This document shows positions 11,179 through 21,747 of a stretch of 25,406 nt of DNA, piece after piece. The notes below the pieces were generated by a model that was given only the letters and a program-made list of their open reading frames with translations, ran no database searches and was not told the DNA's origin. The first letter of the stretch is position 1. Every line of letters starts with the position of its first letter. A program made the position numbers and the translations under genes. The stretch is from Monoraphidium neglectum (Eukaryota > Chlorophyta > Chlorophyceae > Sphaeropleales > Selenastraceae): assembly GCF_000611645.1 (NCBI RefSeq), contig NW_014013447.1, positions 13,370 to 38,775 of the forward strand. The letters are read 5' to 3'.

Positions 11179-12083
11179 TCACAGTGCGACCGCCGCCGCC
11201 GCCACTGCAGCCGCAAGCACCCACGAGGCTTGGGCCGCGCGGCCGGCGCCAGCGGACGTCGCGGCTTTGGCGCCGCCCGCGGCTCCCGCTGCCAGGTACT
11301 GGCTCCGGAATTCGGCGGGCGTGGCGTACTTCGGCACGCATGAGAAGCCGCCCACGCCCGATTTGAAGCCGGGGGCGCGCTGCTTGATGCGGAGCACGGG
11401 GCAGGTGGTGACGTAATCCGTCCAAGCGTCCGCGGTGGCCTGTGGTCGCGCGGTGTGGAGCGGGCGACGCGAGGAGCGGATGAAGCAAGGAGCGGGTGAC
11501 GGGTGTCGAGAGGGTGAGAGGAAGGGGTGCGGGGCGGGTAGGGCGGCGATGGAAGGCACGCGGTCGGCGCAGAGGGGCTGCGAAGGTGGCGCCGCGCGAG
11601 GCGGGAGGGAGAGGGAGCGGTGGCGCAGCGCGGTGTCTGGGGGTCGGGCGCCATGCGCGCGCGCAGCTCAAGCTGCCCGCGGGCGCCCACCGTCGTCGCG
11701 CGCAGGCACTGCTGCAGCGGCGACCCCACACCGCCGCCGCCTTCGGGGCACATGTCTGCCGCCGTCGCGGAGAGTCCTTGCTGGATGGTGACAGGGCACG
11801 TCGAGCCCGAGGGGTACAGCTGGTCGACAAGCGCATAAAAGCGTGCGATGCAGGTGGGGCCGGCCTGGGTCAGGGAGGAGTCCGAGAAGGATTCGTCTGA
11901 GGCCTCGTAAAGCGCACGACGCGCGGCGTCGAAGGCGCCGGCAGGGCCGAGGGCAGCGGGAGCGGCGGCGACGGGGGCGCCGCGGGCGCGCTGCGGGGCA
12001 CTGGCTGCTGGCGCGGCGAGGAGAAGCGCCACCACTAGCAGCATCATTAGAGAACTTGCAGGAGCCATCGAACCGCTTGTCAT
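11179..12083 (-). CDS. Small secreted six-cysteine protein, probably GPI-anchored
   Basis: I do not recognise the family. Two exons, 12083-11691 and 11439-11179, joined in phase 0 across a 251-bp GT-AG intron, encode 217 aa. The N-terminus has a clear signal peptide: a hydrophobic core LMMLLVVALLLAAPAASA following either of two Met (12083 or 12068). The mature part holds six cysteines (contexts PTCIAR, STCPVT, DMCPEG, QQCLRA, TTCPVL, FSCVPK), an even number that would suit three disulphides. The C-terminus is small-residue rich, then ends in a hydrophobic segment of about 17 residues with no basic tail, as in GPI-anchor signals. It sits between two other genes for secreted proteins. Function unknown; a cell-surface role is inference. 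Confidence 0.75.
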
Positions 12084-13399
12084 TTGGGCTCCAGGTGGGT
12101 TATCCGGCGAAGGCGGACGCCTTGTCGGGATGTCACTGTTTCTGAACTCTACGGCAAAGCTTCAAGCGGCGTGGTTCGAACGCAGCGTCTGCGTCCCTCT
12201 GAAACAAGCGGATGCCAATTTCGATTGTCCGAAAGGGCCCCTGTGAATGATCTGATGAGTAACTGAGCAACGGCTTTTCGTTGTAAAACAGTGAGCGTGG
12301 CCCACGACTATGTGATGTTCGCATGCATCTGAAGTGCACGCCGTACCCACGTCTCAATATGTACACCGCAGGCCTGCGGCCAAGAGGATGCACGGTGTCG
12401 CAAACCATCAATGGCGTGCAGCCATGACGGCGGCGCCCCTCGTCTGGCCTGGTGCACCCCCACACGTGCCAGGAGGCCAAGCACCGCCCATGTACTGCCT
12501 TGACTGCAAGCATTGACGGGTGGTCTTGCCCCAAGCGGGCGCATGCGCGCCGTCAGACGGGCCTGGGCCCAATGAATGCTGACGGGTTGGGCAGCTTGGC
12601 ACCACACCGCCACACTGAGTCGTCAGGCTGACAAGAATTGCTGTGAAGTTGTGTTCTTCCGGGGGTTTGCAAGATGTTGACCTACTACCAGCTGACGTGC
12701 GGGATGCAACCCTCCGAGGCTCGGATTCACACCGGAATCGCGGTGGCCAACAGATTACTAATAGGCCAAAGGGACGGAATGCCAGCAGCAAGCTACACGG
12801 TTTGCCGGGGGTTGGTTGTGGAGTGTTTGCACCAGAGGGGTGCGGATCTCATTGGGTGGTGGCAATGACCAGTCAGAGGCGGCGCAGCGACGGGCCCTAT
12901 TGCAGCGGAGTGGCGCGCACGCGCCGCCGGCGCGATGAGGGGCGCTGGCTGTCAGTGGAATCGGCTGGCAGCGGCGGCAGACTGGGGCTGCCGTACAATT
13001 ATGCACTATTCTGATGCGTGGATGTTGTTGTGAAGCCACGAGTGGCGGCGCAGCGCGCGCTGCCGCGGATGGCGCGCAGGGCGATCATGCATTTTGTGAG
13101 CGAGAGTGCGGGTGCGCACACAGGTGGCCACAGGGAGGCGAAAGGAATGCCAAAAGGAGGCCAAAGGGATGGAGCATCGGCAGTGGAGGGCTGCAATCAA
13201 AAACGTCAACACCGCATCGCCGCGAACCCTCGCAGAGGCAGCCAGGTCAGCTGCAGCTGTTAGGAGGTCGCAGTGCACTGCACGCAGATGGCGTGTGGTC
13301 CGCGGATGCATGCAAGCGCATCAGGGCGGGATTGATCGATTCCATAAACAAGATCTGAAGGGCCAGCTAAATAAACAAACATAATCTATACGGAATCAT
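12084..13399. other. Intergenic region between genes C and D
   Basis: This 1.3-kb stretch holds the promoter side of the minus-strand gene C and the 3' side of the minus-strand gene D. ORFs here are short, overlap on both strands and match no domain. No tRNA, clear TATA box or repeat is seen; a GGTTCGAAC at 12173-12181 was considered and rejected as a tRNA arm. Confidence 0.5.
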
Positions 13400-13729
13400 C
13401 TACCCCAGGAGGCCGCCAAAAAGGTTCCGCACAAAGTTTCCACCCACCGTTGTCACCGCCTGCCTCACAGCATTAGTCAGCATCTGCCGGAACGGGCTCA
13501 CCGGCCGCGCCTCCTGCCCCTGCTGCCCGCCCCCGCCCGCCGGCGCCTGCCGCGGCGCCGGCGCCGGCCTCGGCGGCCGCGGCTCCCTCGGGGGCTGCGG
13601 TGTTTTCGGGGCCCTCTCCTTTTTCGGCTTCTTCGTTTTCTTGGGTTTCTCCTCCGTTGGGGTCTTGGGATCCTTTGGGGTCTTCTGTTTCTTGGGCTTC
13701 TTCGGTTTCTTGTGGCTCCTGATGTTGTG

Positions 13730-13776
<47 letters not shown>

Positions 13777-14269
13777 TAGGGGGGAGAGGGATAGGGTATT
13801 GTGGCAAGGTGCGTGAGTAGGGCACCAGGACTCCTCAAGAGGCTGCCATGTCAGCCCTGTACAGGGTGGCACCTCTCTTGCCGACCAAAATTGCTATGGA
13901 CGCTCGCTGCGGCGGCGTCCCGCCCCGCGGCTGGGTGGCGGGGTTGCGCAGCGCGCGGCACGCACGCGCCTGGGCGGGTCCGACGCCGGCGGCACGCTTG
14001 GCTGCTGCTGCTGCGCAGGAGGGTCCTGCGTCCGTGCCGGCGGCAGCTGCGGCAGCTGCGGTATCGACGGTTTGCCGGGGGCGGGCGCAGGCGCGGGCGC
14101 GGGGGCTGACTGGCCGACGCGTTTTGCGCCGGGAGACTCCAAGGCGAATTGCTGTTTTGGGTCCGAGGTTGAGCACTGGGCCAGGACGATTGATGACGGC
14201 CATGCCATGTCAGCGTCGCCCTCCTCATCGTAGTAATCAGTGGGCTCGTCCTGGACCTGTGTATAAGCC

Positions 14270-14317
<48 letters not shown>

Positions 14318-16225
14318 ATAAAGTGGGCTCCCACGCATACATTTTTTGTCTAGTGCGCAGCAATGTGGGTGCATAAAAGACATGCACACGCAGCCGATAC
14401 GCAAGGCGGAGAGAGCATGAGGCGTGCGAGACGTTGCGGGGCCTTGCGGTGGGGAGACGGCTCGCACCAGGATCTCACGCATCAACGAGTGGGTGGGGAT
14501 CTGTTGTTGGACCGCTGGGGGGTGGGGGCTCCACCCCTCGGCCACCGGTGGCTGGGGGCTCCACCCCTCGGCCACCGGTGGCTGGGGGCTCCACCCCTCG
14601 GCCACCCGGCCCGCTCCCCCTTCATGACCCAGCCTGGCCCCCCCCGCTCAAGCCCCACCTGCATGCACCAGCCGCCGGCCGCCGCGCGGATGCGGTAGGT
14701 GCCGCCCCCGCCGCTGACCACCGCCGCCGAGGCGCGCGGCGCGACAGGCTCCAGGGTCCAGAGCTGCCAGGGCAGCGGCGACGTGGTGTCCTGGGCCGCG
14801 GTCTTGCAGTCATAGGCGTACACCAGGCTGCCCTCCCCGTTAAGGCTCGACAGGCACTGGCGGGACGCGGCCTGCTGGATCTGGAGCCTAAGGGCGGAGG
14901 CAGGGAGGAGAAGAATTGGGTTGCGTGATAAGTTGTTGGGGCACACGTATGAAAAGGGCGAAGGCCGAACGAGAAGAATGGATCGCCAGTGATGGGTGGC
15001 ACATTTGTTGATTCAGACACCCCAGTAGCACGTTGAAAGGGCCACAAGCTGGCGCTGATCCCTTGGCATCGCACAAATCTGGATCCCTGGCCCCCTCCAC
15101 CTTTCACTCTCCCGGCAAGGCACTCACTTGCCGCCGCCCTTGTTCACAAACACCCACTGCTGCTGCACTCCCGGGGGCGCACCCCCCGGACCGCCCTTGC
15201 AGGGCCACGGCTCGACCCGCAGCCCTGTGCGCCAGCTGCTCGCCAGCGTGGCGCCGCCGGCAATGGTCAGGCAGGAGTACAGCCCCTCAGACAGCGGGTG
15301 CACCAGCAGCGTCGCGTCGCCGCCGGAAGTCGTGGGGTCCAGGGACTTGGAGATCAGCCCCTGATCACTGCTCGTGCCGCAGAAGTACGCCGCCAGCCCG
15401 CCGGCGCCCGCGCCCGCGTTGGCGTCGCCTCCTTGGACAGTGAACCCCGGGCCGCACGCCGCGGCGCCGGCCGTGCTGCCGGGGTTTGCGAACGCGACGC
15501 GCAGCGCGCGCAGCGCGGCGGGCTGCGATGACGTCATCACTAGGCACGCGTACACGGCGGGGGCACCGGGAATCGGGCCGTTCAGGTTGAACGGCACCTG
15601 ACTGGATGCCTCGGGGCAGCGGCCGCCGGGAGCCGTGACCTGGATGGATGACACGAAGGGGCCCGTCGGGCTGGTGGCGACGCACGCGTGGACGCGCGCA
15701 GCGGCCGCGGTGCTGCCCTGCTTCAGGTTGGCGCCGAGCAGCTGCTGCGCCCCGCCGGGCGGCGGCGGCGGGCAGGACGGCTCGGCGCCGGGGGCGGCGG
15801 TGGCGAAGGTCAGGCCGGTGATGGCGTGGCCTTGGGGTGCAGCCGCCAGCAGCGCGCGGCGGCCGCCATTGGCGGCGCTTGCGTGCTTTGTCGGCTCGAC
15901 GGCGGTGTGGGCGTCATCAGAGTTTTTGGGCGTCGCTGGTGCAACGACGCCATGGCTCCGCGACAGCCTGGCCCCAGAGACACTGCCAATGCGTGCCGCG
16001 CAAGCTGTGGTGTGGGGTGCGGATGGTGGGTGCCGTTGCTGTGACTGGCCTTCTTCAGCCGTTGCTGACCATCACGCGCGGCAGGTGCGTGTCAAACGGT
16101 TCATGCCCGAGAATATGCTCACTAGAAATAATGAATTTCGTTTTTAATGTCGATTGGTTACCTGCGTCGACTCCAAGAAGCAGCACGAGCAGCCCCCACT
16201 GCCACAACTGCCCGCGAGCAGCCAT
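13400..16225 (-). CDS. Secreted protein with threefold repeat and ricin-B-type beta-trefoil lectin
   Basis: Probable extracellular carbohydrate-binding protein. Exons: 16225-16162 (signal peptide MAARGQLWQWGLLVLLLGVD), 16064-15128 (an alternative acceptor gives 16004), 14887-14659, 14256-13970 and 13718-13400, about 611 aa. Exon 2 carries three similar repeats, each with a hydrophobic strand, a Cys, an Asn near Gly/Ala, and a final Tyr/His-x-Cys; this resembles MABP/beta-prism proteins. Residues from exons 2-4 form three ricin-type subdomains: YSCLTI...PWPCK...QQQWVF; RQCLSSL...AYDCK...WQLWTL; GWCMQ...LAQCS...QQFAL. A Pro/Ala-rich linker and a Lys/Pro-rich tail follow, ending VRNLFGGLLG. The last junction is uncertain: the GC donor at 13969 gives the lysine-rich frame with high GC3, while a GT donor at 13965 would give an acidic tail stopping at 13473. 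The sugar ligand is unknown. Confidence 0.75.
13726..13774. repeat. (GT)n microsatellite, intron 4 of gene D
   Basis: Nearly pure GT on the plus strand, hence CA in the sense of gene D, ending only a few bases before the last exon's acceptor at 13719. Confidence 0.95.
14269..14317. repeat. (GT)n microsatellite, intron 3 of gene D
   Basis: GT on the plus strand with one TTT interruption, CA in the sense of gene D, lying just upstream of the acceptor at 14257. Confidence 0.95.
14521..14607. repeat. 30-bp minisatellite, about 2.9 copies
   Basis: Units begin at 14521, 14551 and 14581 and are almost identical (core GGGGGCTCCACCCCTCGG). The array lies in intron 3 of gene D. There are no spacers, so it is a simple tandem array and not CRISPR. 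Confidence 0.95.
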
Positions 16226-16423
16226 GCCCCTTTCGCTGCTGCGGACAAGGCTGGTCTTAGCACCCTTGAATCATGAGCGCCTATCAATCTAACATCGGTG
16301 AATTCAAGCAAACGTCGCTGCGGTCTCGTTCCAGTCGCGATCTGCCCGCGAACTGCAGCGTCGTATCTCCGCTTATGATATGTTCACTCAACTGAGCATG
16401 AAACGAAGGTGAAAATCACACCA

Positions 16424-16433
16424 GATATATATG
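16424..16433 (-). promoter_or_regulatory. TATA-like run upstream of gene D
   Basis: The minus strand reads CATATATATC about 200 bp before the start codon of the lectin gene. It is the only such AT run in this interval. No initiator or transcript evidence is visible. Confidence 0.3.
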
Positions 16434-16781
16434 CAAGCTGCACAACATGTGTGACAACCTACCTGCAACCTAGACTGTGCAGATGGTGTCGGGAAGGTGG
16501 CTCCAGCTGAGCTCCGACCCGGGCCCAGCAGGGAGAGTGGCTCTGGCTGCTCTTGCCGAAGCCGCCACTGGAACTGTGGAACTGCAAACTCAACACAGCC
16601 AGTGCACGCTGACTGTGTGTTCCACACCGCACAAAGCCCCTGCAGGCTCCCAGTCAAGGCAGCCATGCTGATCAGCGCCCACCCGACCGGTTGCGCCTGC
16701 GAATGCGCGCCCAAACACAGCCGTGTGCGATGAACGACGGCACGTTTACTCGCCTGACCAAAGTTCCGATACCTGCCTAGT

Positions 16782-16786
16782 TTACA
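16782..16786 (-). terminator. Candidate TGTAA polyadenylation signal of LeuRS
   Basis: TGTAA on the minus strand, 246 nt after the LeuRS stop codon. This pentamer is the usual polyadenylation signal in Chlamydomonas and relatives; the assignment here rests on position only. Confidence 0.4.
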
Positions 16787-17031
16787 CGAACTTGCACGCT
16801 TGTGCCGCAATATGGTTTTTGAACATGAAGGGCGTCGAATCGGCAGTGTCAGAGCAATACATGTACTCTGTTGCCCCATTTCAGCCACCGGCCACCGGGC
16901 CATTGCGCCCTGCCCCTGCCCTGCCTTGGTGCGCGACCACACACACCACCCACACCACCATACCGCCGCTGCTGCTGGCGCCGCGGTTGCTGCTGCTACA
17001 ACGATCCCGCGCCGCCTCCCCGTCTGCCGCG

Positions 17032-17585
17032 TCACGCCCCCGCCGGCGCCGCCGCAGAGAACACCACCACAGGCGCGGCCGGGTAGGCCCCCGCCACGTC
17101 CGCGCCCGCCGCCGCCGCGGCCGCCGCGTCGCCTGCGGCGTGTATGCTGAGGCTGCTGATGCCGAGCGCGCGCAGCAGGTAGGGGGTGTTGTCGCGCAGC
17201 AGCTGCTGCTCGTCGAAGGGAAGCTTCACGTCCAGGACCTGGGGCAGCCGCGGGGTGGGAGCGTGACGGATTGAGTACAAATTCATCGCTGACAGCCCCC
17301 ACGAGCGTGGGATATCACGAACAGCCTGCCGAAGGACGCCATGAGTGTGCTTGCGGCTGCCTCGTAGGGCAGCAGGGGGGAGGTCGCCAGGGCGGGGGGC
17401 GGCCCAAAGCTTGACGCAAGCCCGCAACCCTCGGCTCCTGCCGCATGCACACCCCACACAGCGTCCCAGCGCAGCGTGCGCCAAGCCGCGCGGCCGCCCT
17501 GCCACAAGAGGTCGCTTGTGGTTGGCAAGCAAAGACCTCCCTTGACCCCTGTTTTCCAGGACGCACACGAGCATGCGCGCGTGCA

Positions 17586-17632
<47 letters not shown>

Positions 17633-17943
17633 ACAAATACCTGCGGCCCGCCCTTGAGCGCCTCGTCGACCTTGAACTTGACAAAGGGCATTGTGAGGGC
17701 CTTGAGCTGCTTGTCGTTCAGGCCCTGGGGTCAAGGCGGGTATTGGGGTGAGCGGGAGGAAGTGTGAGAGATTGAGTGTGTGTGCGTGTGTGTATGTGTG
17801 TGGATATGCGGTGGGTGCTCGTGTGATTCAGGAAGGGGGCGCGATGGCGGAAGTGCGCATGTGTGAGGAGAGTGTGAATTTGTGTGTTTGTGTGAATGGG
17901 ATTTGGACTTTGTGTGCATTGCAATGTTGTGTGCATTGCAATG

Positions 17944-17977
<34 letters not shown>

Positions 17978-19921
17978 TCAGCATAGTAGCAAGGGGCGGT
18001 GTCAAGGCCGCCCGCCCGCCGTGGATAGAGGCGCGCTCGCTCTGCGCAGCGGCAAGTCACGATCCCGGCCATGGGCAGGCTGGGGCGCCGGCTTAATGGC
18101 TGCGGGGGGCTGGCAAGGCTGCTGTCAGTGGCCCAGTTGGTGTGCCCGCCTCTCCTGAAAGCGCCACCTACCCAGCTGCATGCACAGCGCCCGCGCGCAG
18201 GACTCGGTACAAGGACCCACCCCACTGGCCCTCCCCCAACCGAATCACACGCACAAACCCATCCCCACAAACACGTTCACACACATCCACACACACACAC
18301 ACGCACGCACACGCCCAAAAACTTGCACCCAAGCCCACCTCCAGCGCCGCGTCCACCCCCGCGCCCGCGGCCCCCTTGATCGCCTCCTGCACCGCGTTGT
18401 ACACGTCCGCGGAGAACTGCTTCGCGCCGCCGTCGAAGCCGCCGGCCAGCGCGCGCAGTGCAACCTCCTGCCAGCCGCCAAAGCGCTCCGCCACAAACAC
18501 CTCCCCGTGGGTGACCTGCGGGGCGGCGGCGTCGAGCAAGAGGGCGTTGCGTGTGGGAAGGGGGCCCACCGTCAACACGTGGATGGGTGAGCAAAGGGGT
18601 GCTGGAGCGTCATTGTGGGATAAACAGATGCAAGGAATGCGAGCTGCAGTTGTTCACCTCAGTTTTGTGTTGCTTTTGCGCGGCGGCGAAGCGGCCGCGG
18701 GCGGGGGCTGAGGGGCCGCACCTTGGGTGGCGGCGGGTCGGCCGCCTTCTTCTTCTTGGGGGGCGCCTCCACCTTGGCGATGAGCTTGCGCCAGCTGGCA
18801 GGAGGGGGGGGTGCAAGAGGCGTGGGATGGAGCGGGAGAGCAAAACGTGAGTGTGGCGGGGAAGGCTGGCAGAGCTACCAAGGGGTGGGAGGGAGGGCGA
18901 GCGGCTTTTGCTCCAGGGAGGTGGTGGTGCAGTGGCCCCAGGGCCGCGGGCGTGGGCGCTCGCCCTGCCTGCCCCGGTAACTGTGCAGCTCTGCAGATGC
19001 ATCTTCAACGAAATGACGAACATCCCGAGGCAATCTATGCTTCAACCCCTTCAAGCGCCCACCCGGCCCCCTCGACGCGCCCTCCACTGCCGACGGCCCC
19101 GAACGCTGGCCGCCTGCTCATGCTGACACACCCCTTAAACCATGCTCCAGAGCGCATACACCTGCCCCCCAAGACCGCACACCATTCTCCCCCAACAGAT
19201 TGCTCCGTCAACCCCCCTGGACCTGCGCAACGTTGCCAAAGCCCCCTCCCCCAAATCACTGCAGGCACCCACCTGGCAATCGTGCTCTCTATGTAGGCGG
19301 CGGCGCGCTGCAGCACAAAGTCCGGCTCCTCGCACTGCGGCCAGCCTGGAAGGGCGAAGGGTGGGGGGGGGAGGGGGAGGGGATTCTGAGGCTGCCCAGC
19401 GCGACCGTCGCAGTGTGCACTGACGCCTGAAACACGTGTTCATGAATGCAATTCATACAAATCATGTATCTACACACACGAAAAGCATGTGAGCGCAAAG
19501 GCACATGTGCACGTTCACGTGCACCCATGTGCCCTCCAGACACCCATGCCCCCCACACACACACGCATGCACACATGCACACACACGGACAGGCACACAT
19601 ACATACACACACACATACACACACAAAAAGTATCCTGGTAACCCCCCCCCTCACCCGCAGTGAGCACTGAGCCCTCCTTCTTAAGCATCTTCCCCCAAAC
19701 GTGCTCGCAGGTGTGCGGCGTGATGGGCACCAGCATGAGCGTCGACATCTCCACGTAGCGCTGCAGCAGGCCGCGGTGCATGCCCTCGGGGCCGCAGGAG
19801 AACCTGGCGGCGGGCGTGATTGCGGAGAGAATGTGAGTGATCGTGCGTCTGTGTCGAGGTCATGCATTTATGTGTGTGTATGTGTGAACGCAAACATGCA
19901 TGTGTGCACACATGTGTGTGT

Positions 19922-19954
<33 letters not shown>

Positions 19955-20373
19955 TAGGAGGGAACACACAGGGGATGAGGAGGACTGTGGCGCTGCAAAC
20001 CGTGGAGAAGAGCGACACGGGCCCCTGCTGCAGAGGGAGCTGCGGGAGCAATGCAAGCGCCCGGCGTGGGGCGAGCCGTATGAAGGTCGCGTGGGCCGTG
20101 CCAATGTGGGATCACCACACTGATGGCAAATGCATTCGGATGTGTGTATGTGTCACCTGTACACGTCACGTGCGTTCCCGAGGTCGTATGCTGCCGCCTT
20201 GAGCGCCTCTCTGAATAGCAGGCGGTCGTACGCCTCCTTGGCCCTGGGGGGTTAAGGGTGGGGGTCAGGTGTGAGAGTGCGGCTGTGTATGTGCAGGAAT
20301 AAGTGTGTGCATACCACTGTGTGAGATTGTGTGCATCATCCATTGCGTGCGTGCAAGAGAGAGACATTGTCGT

Positions 20374-20405
<32 letters not shown>

Positions 20406-20737
20406 CCTCAGCATAGTAGCAAGGGGCGGTGTGAAAGGCCGCCCGCCCGCCGTGGATAGAGGCGCGCTCGCTCTGCGCAGCGGCAAGTCACGCACCCGGC
20501 CATGGGCAGGCTGGGGCGCCGGCTTAATGGCTGCGGGGTCCGCTCACGGCCCCCTCCAACAGTTGACAGCGGCTGATGTCCCGGTGTAAGCCATGCAAGC
20601 CATGCGAAAGCCCCATGCACACCCAGACTTCACCTGTGCAACCCTTTGGGTTGCAACTGTGACACACGCACTCGTTTGAACAGCACAAACCTGTGCTCAC
20701 GTGCACGCAAGTATTCTGGAATGGTGCACAAGCGCCT

Positions 20738-20781
<44 letters not shown>

Positions 20782-21691
20782 AAACACACACCTGCATAGT
20801 AAGCGCACGTACACACACAGACAGTGGGCACGCGTACACACGCCTACACACAGAATCACATCTTTTCCACCCACCTGTGGACGGCGATCGCGATCTCGTT
20901 GGCAAACACCCTGTCCTGCACCGTGTCCGCGGGGCCTTCCCGCAGCCCTGGTCAAGCAATTCCAGCAGATACAGCGTGGCCGGGCAACAGGCGGAGTGAG
21001 GGGAGGAAAGGGTTTACGAAGGGGGTTGCAAGCGCTGCGGGCCGCACCGGCTGCGGGCGTCTCAGGTGGGCGGGGAGGCAGCCGTCGCTCGCGGCGACCA
21101 CCGGCTCTAACACCTGTGCGAGGGCGGCCCACACGCACGCACGCACGCGCGCCGGCCGTGCCCAGCAACAAGCATCGGCACCGCACGGCACACGCACAGA
21201 GCCGCCAGAGATGCCCAGGGGGTGTGGGACGCCCCGCCAGGCACACGGGAAATGGCCACCGGCCAAAACCCGACGAGACGCAAAAAACAACGCACCCGCG
21301 TCTGGCGCGAGCACCTCCTCTGTCCATGCGAGCTCCTTGGTGATCCTCAGGATGGCGGCGTTGGCTGTGCTGGTCTCAAAGTTGGCGTCGTCCAGGGCGT
21401 CGCCCGCGTCCGCCAGCGCCCAGCGCATCGCGTCGGCGCTGTACTCAGCAATTGCCTGGGCAGGTCCAGGTTTGCGGGTGTGATTAACACGTGTTATATG
21501 TTGATTGCGGGGGCGTGTGGGTTGAGGTTTGCCGTGATCAGCTGGGGCGCTTTGGTGACAACAAGGGGTGGGTTTTGCGTGCTCGGGGCAAGAGTGTTGT
21601 AGGAGCGCCGCATTTAATTTTGACTTCAAGGGACGGATTGGGCGGTGAGAGGATGAAGGTTCTCGCATGTGCCCGTGTATGTATGTGTGTG

Positions 21692-21747
<56 letters not shown>

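Larger units (their letters stand above)
16226..17031. other. Intergenic region between genes D and E
   Basis: Both neighbours are on the minus strand, so this 806-bp stretch holds the LeuRS 3' UTR and the promoter of gene D. It contains a TGTAA motif and a TATA-like run, listed separately. The plus-strand ORFs here are overlapping and featureless. Confidence 0.55.

Noticed and set aside
12173..12181. GGTTCGAAC resembling a tRNA T-loop
   Set aside because: The flanking bases do not form a T stem and no anticodon or acceptor arm fits upstream.
13726..14317. His-Thr and Cys-Val repeat ORFs
   Set aside because: These are translations of intronic (GT)n/(CA)n tracts.
14521..14607. Tandem 30-bp units as a possible CRISPR array
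   Set aside because: Units are contiguous with no unique spacers, in a eukaryotic intron; it is a minisatellite.
15688..16292. Plus-strand ORFs opposite exon 2 of gene D
   Set aside because: They mirror the GC3-rich coding exon on the minus strand, where the signal peptide, repeats and lectin motifs are found.
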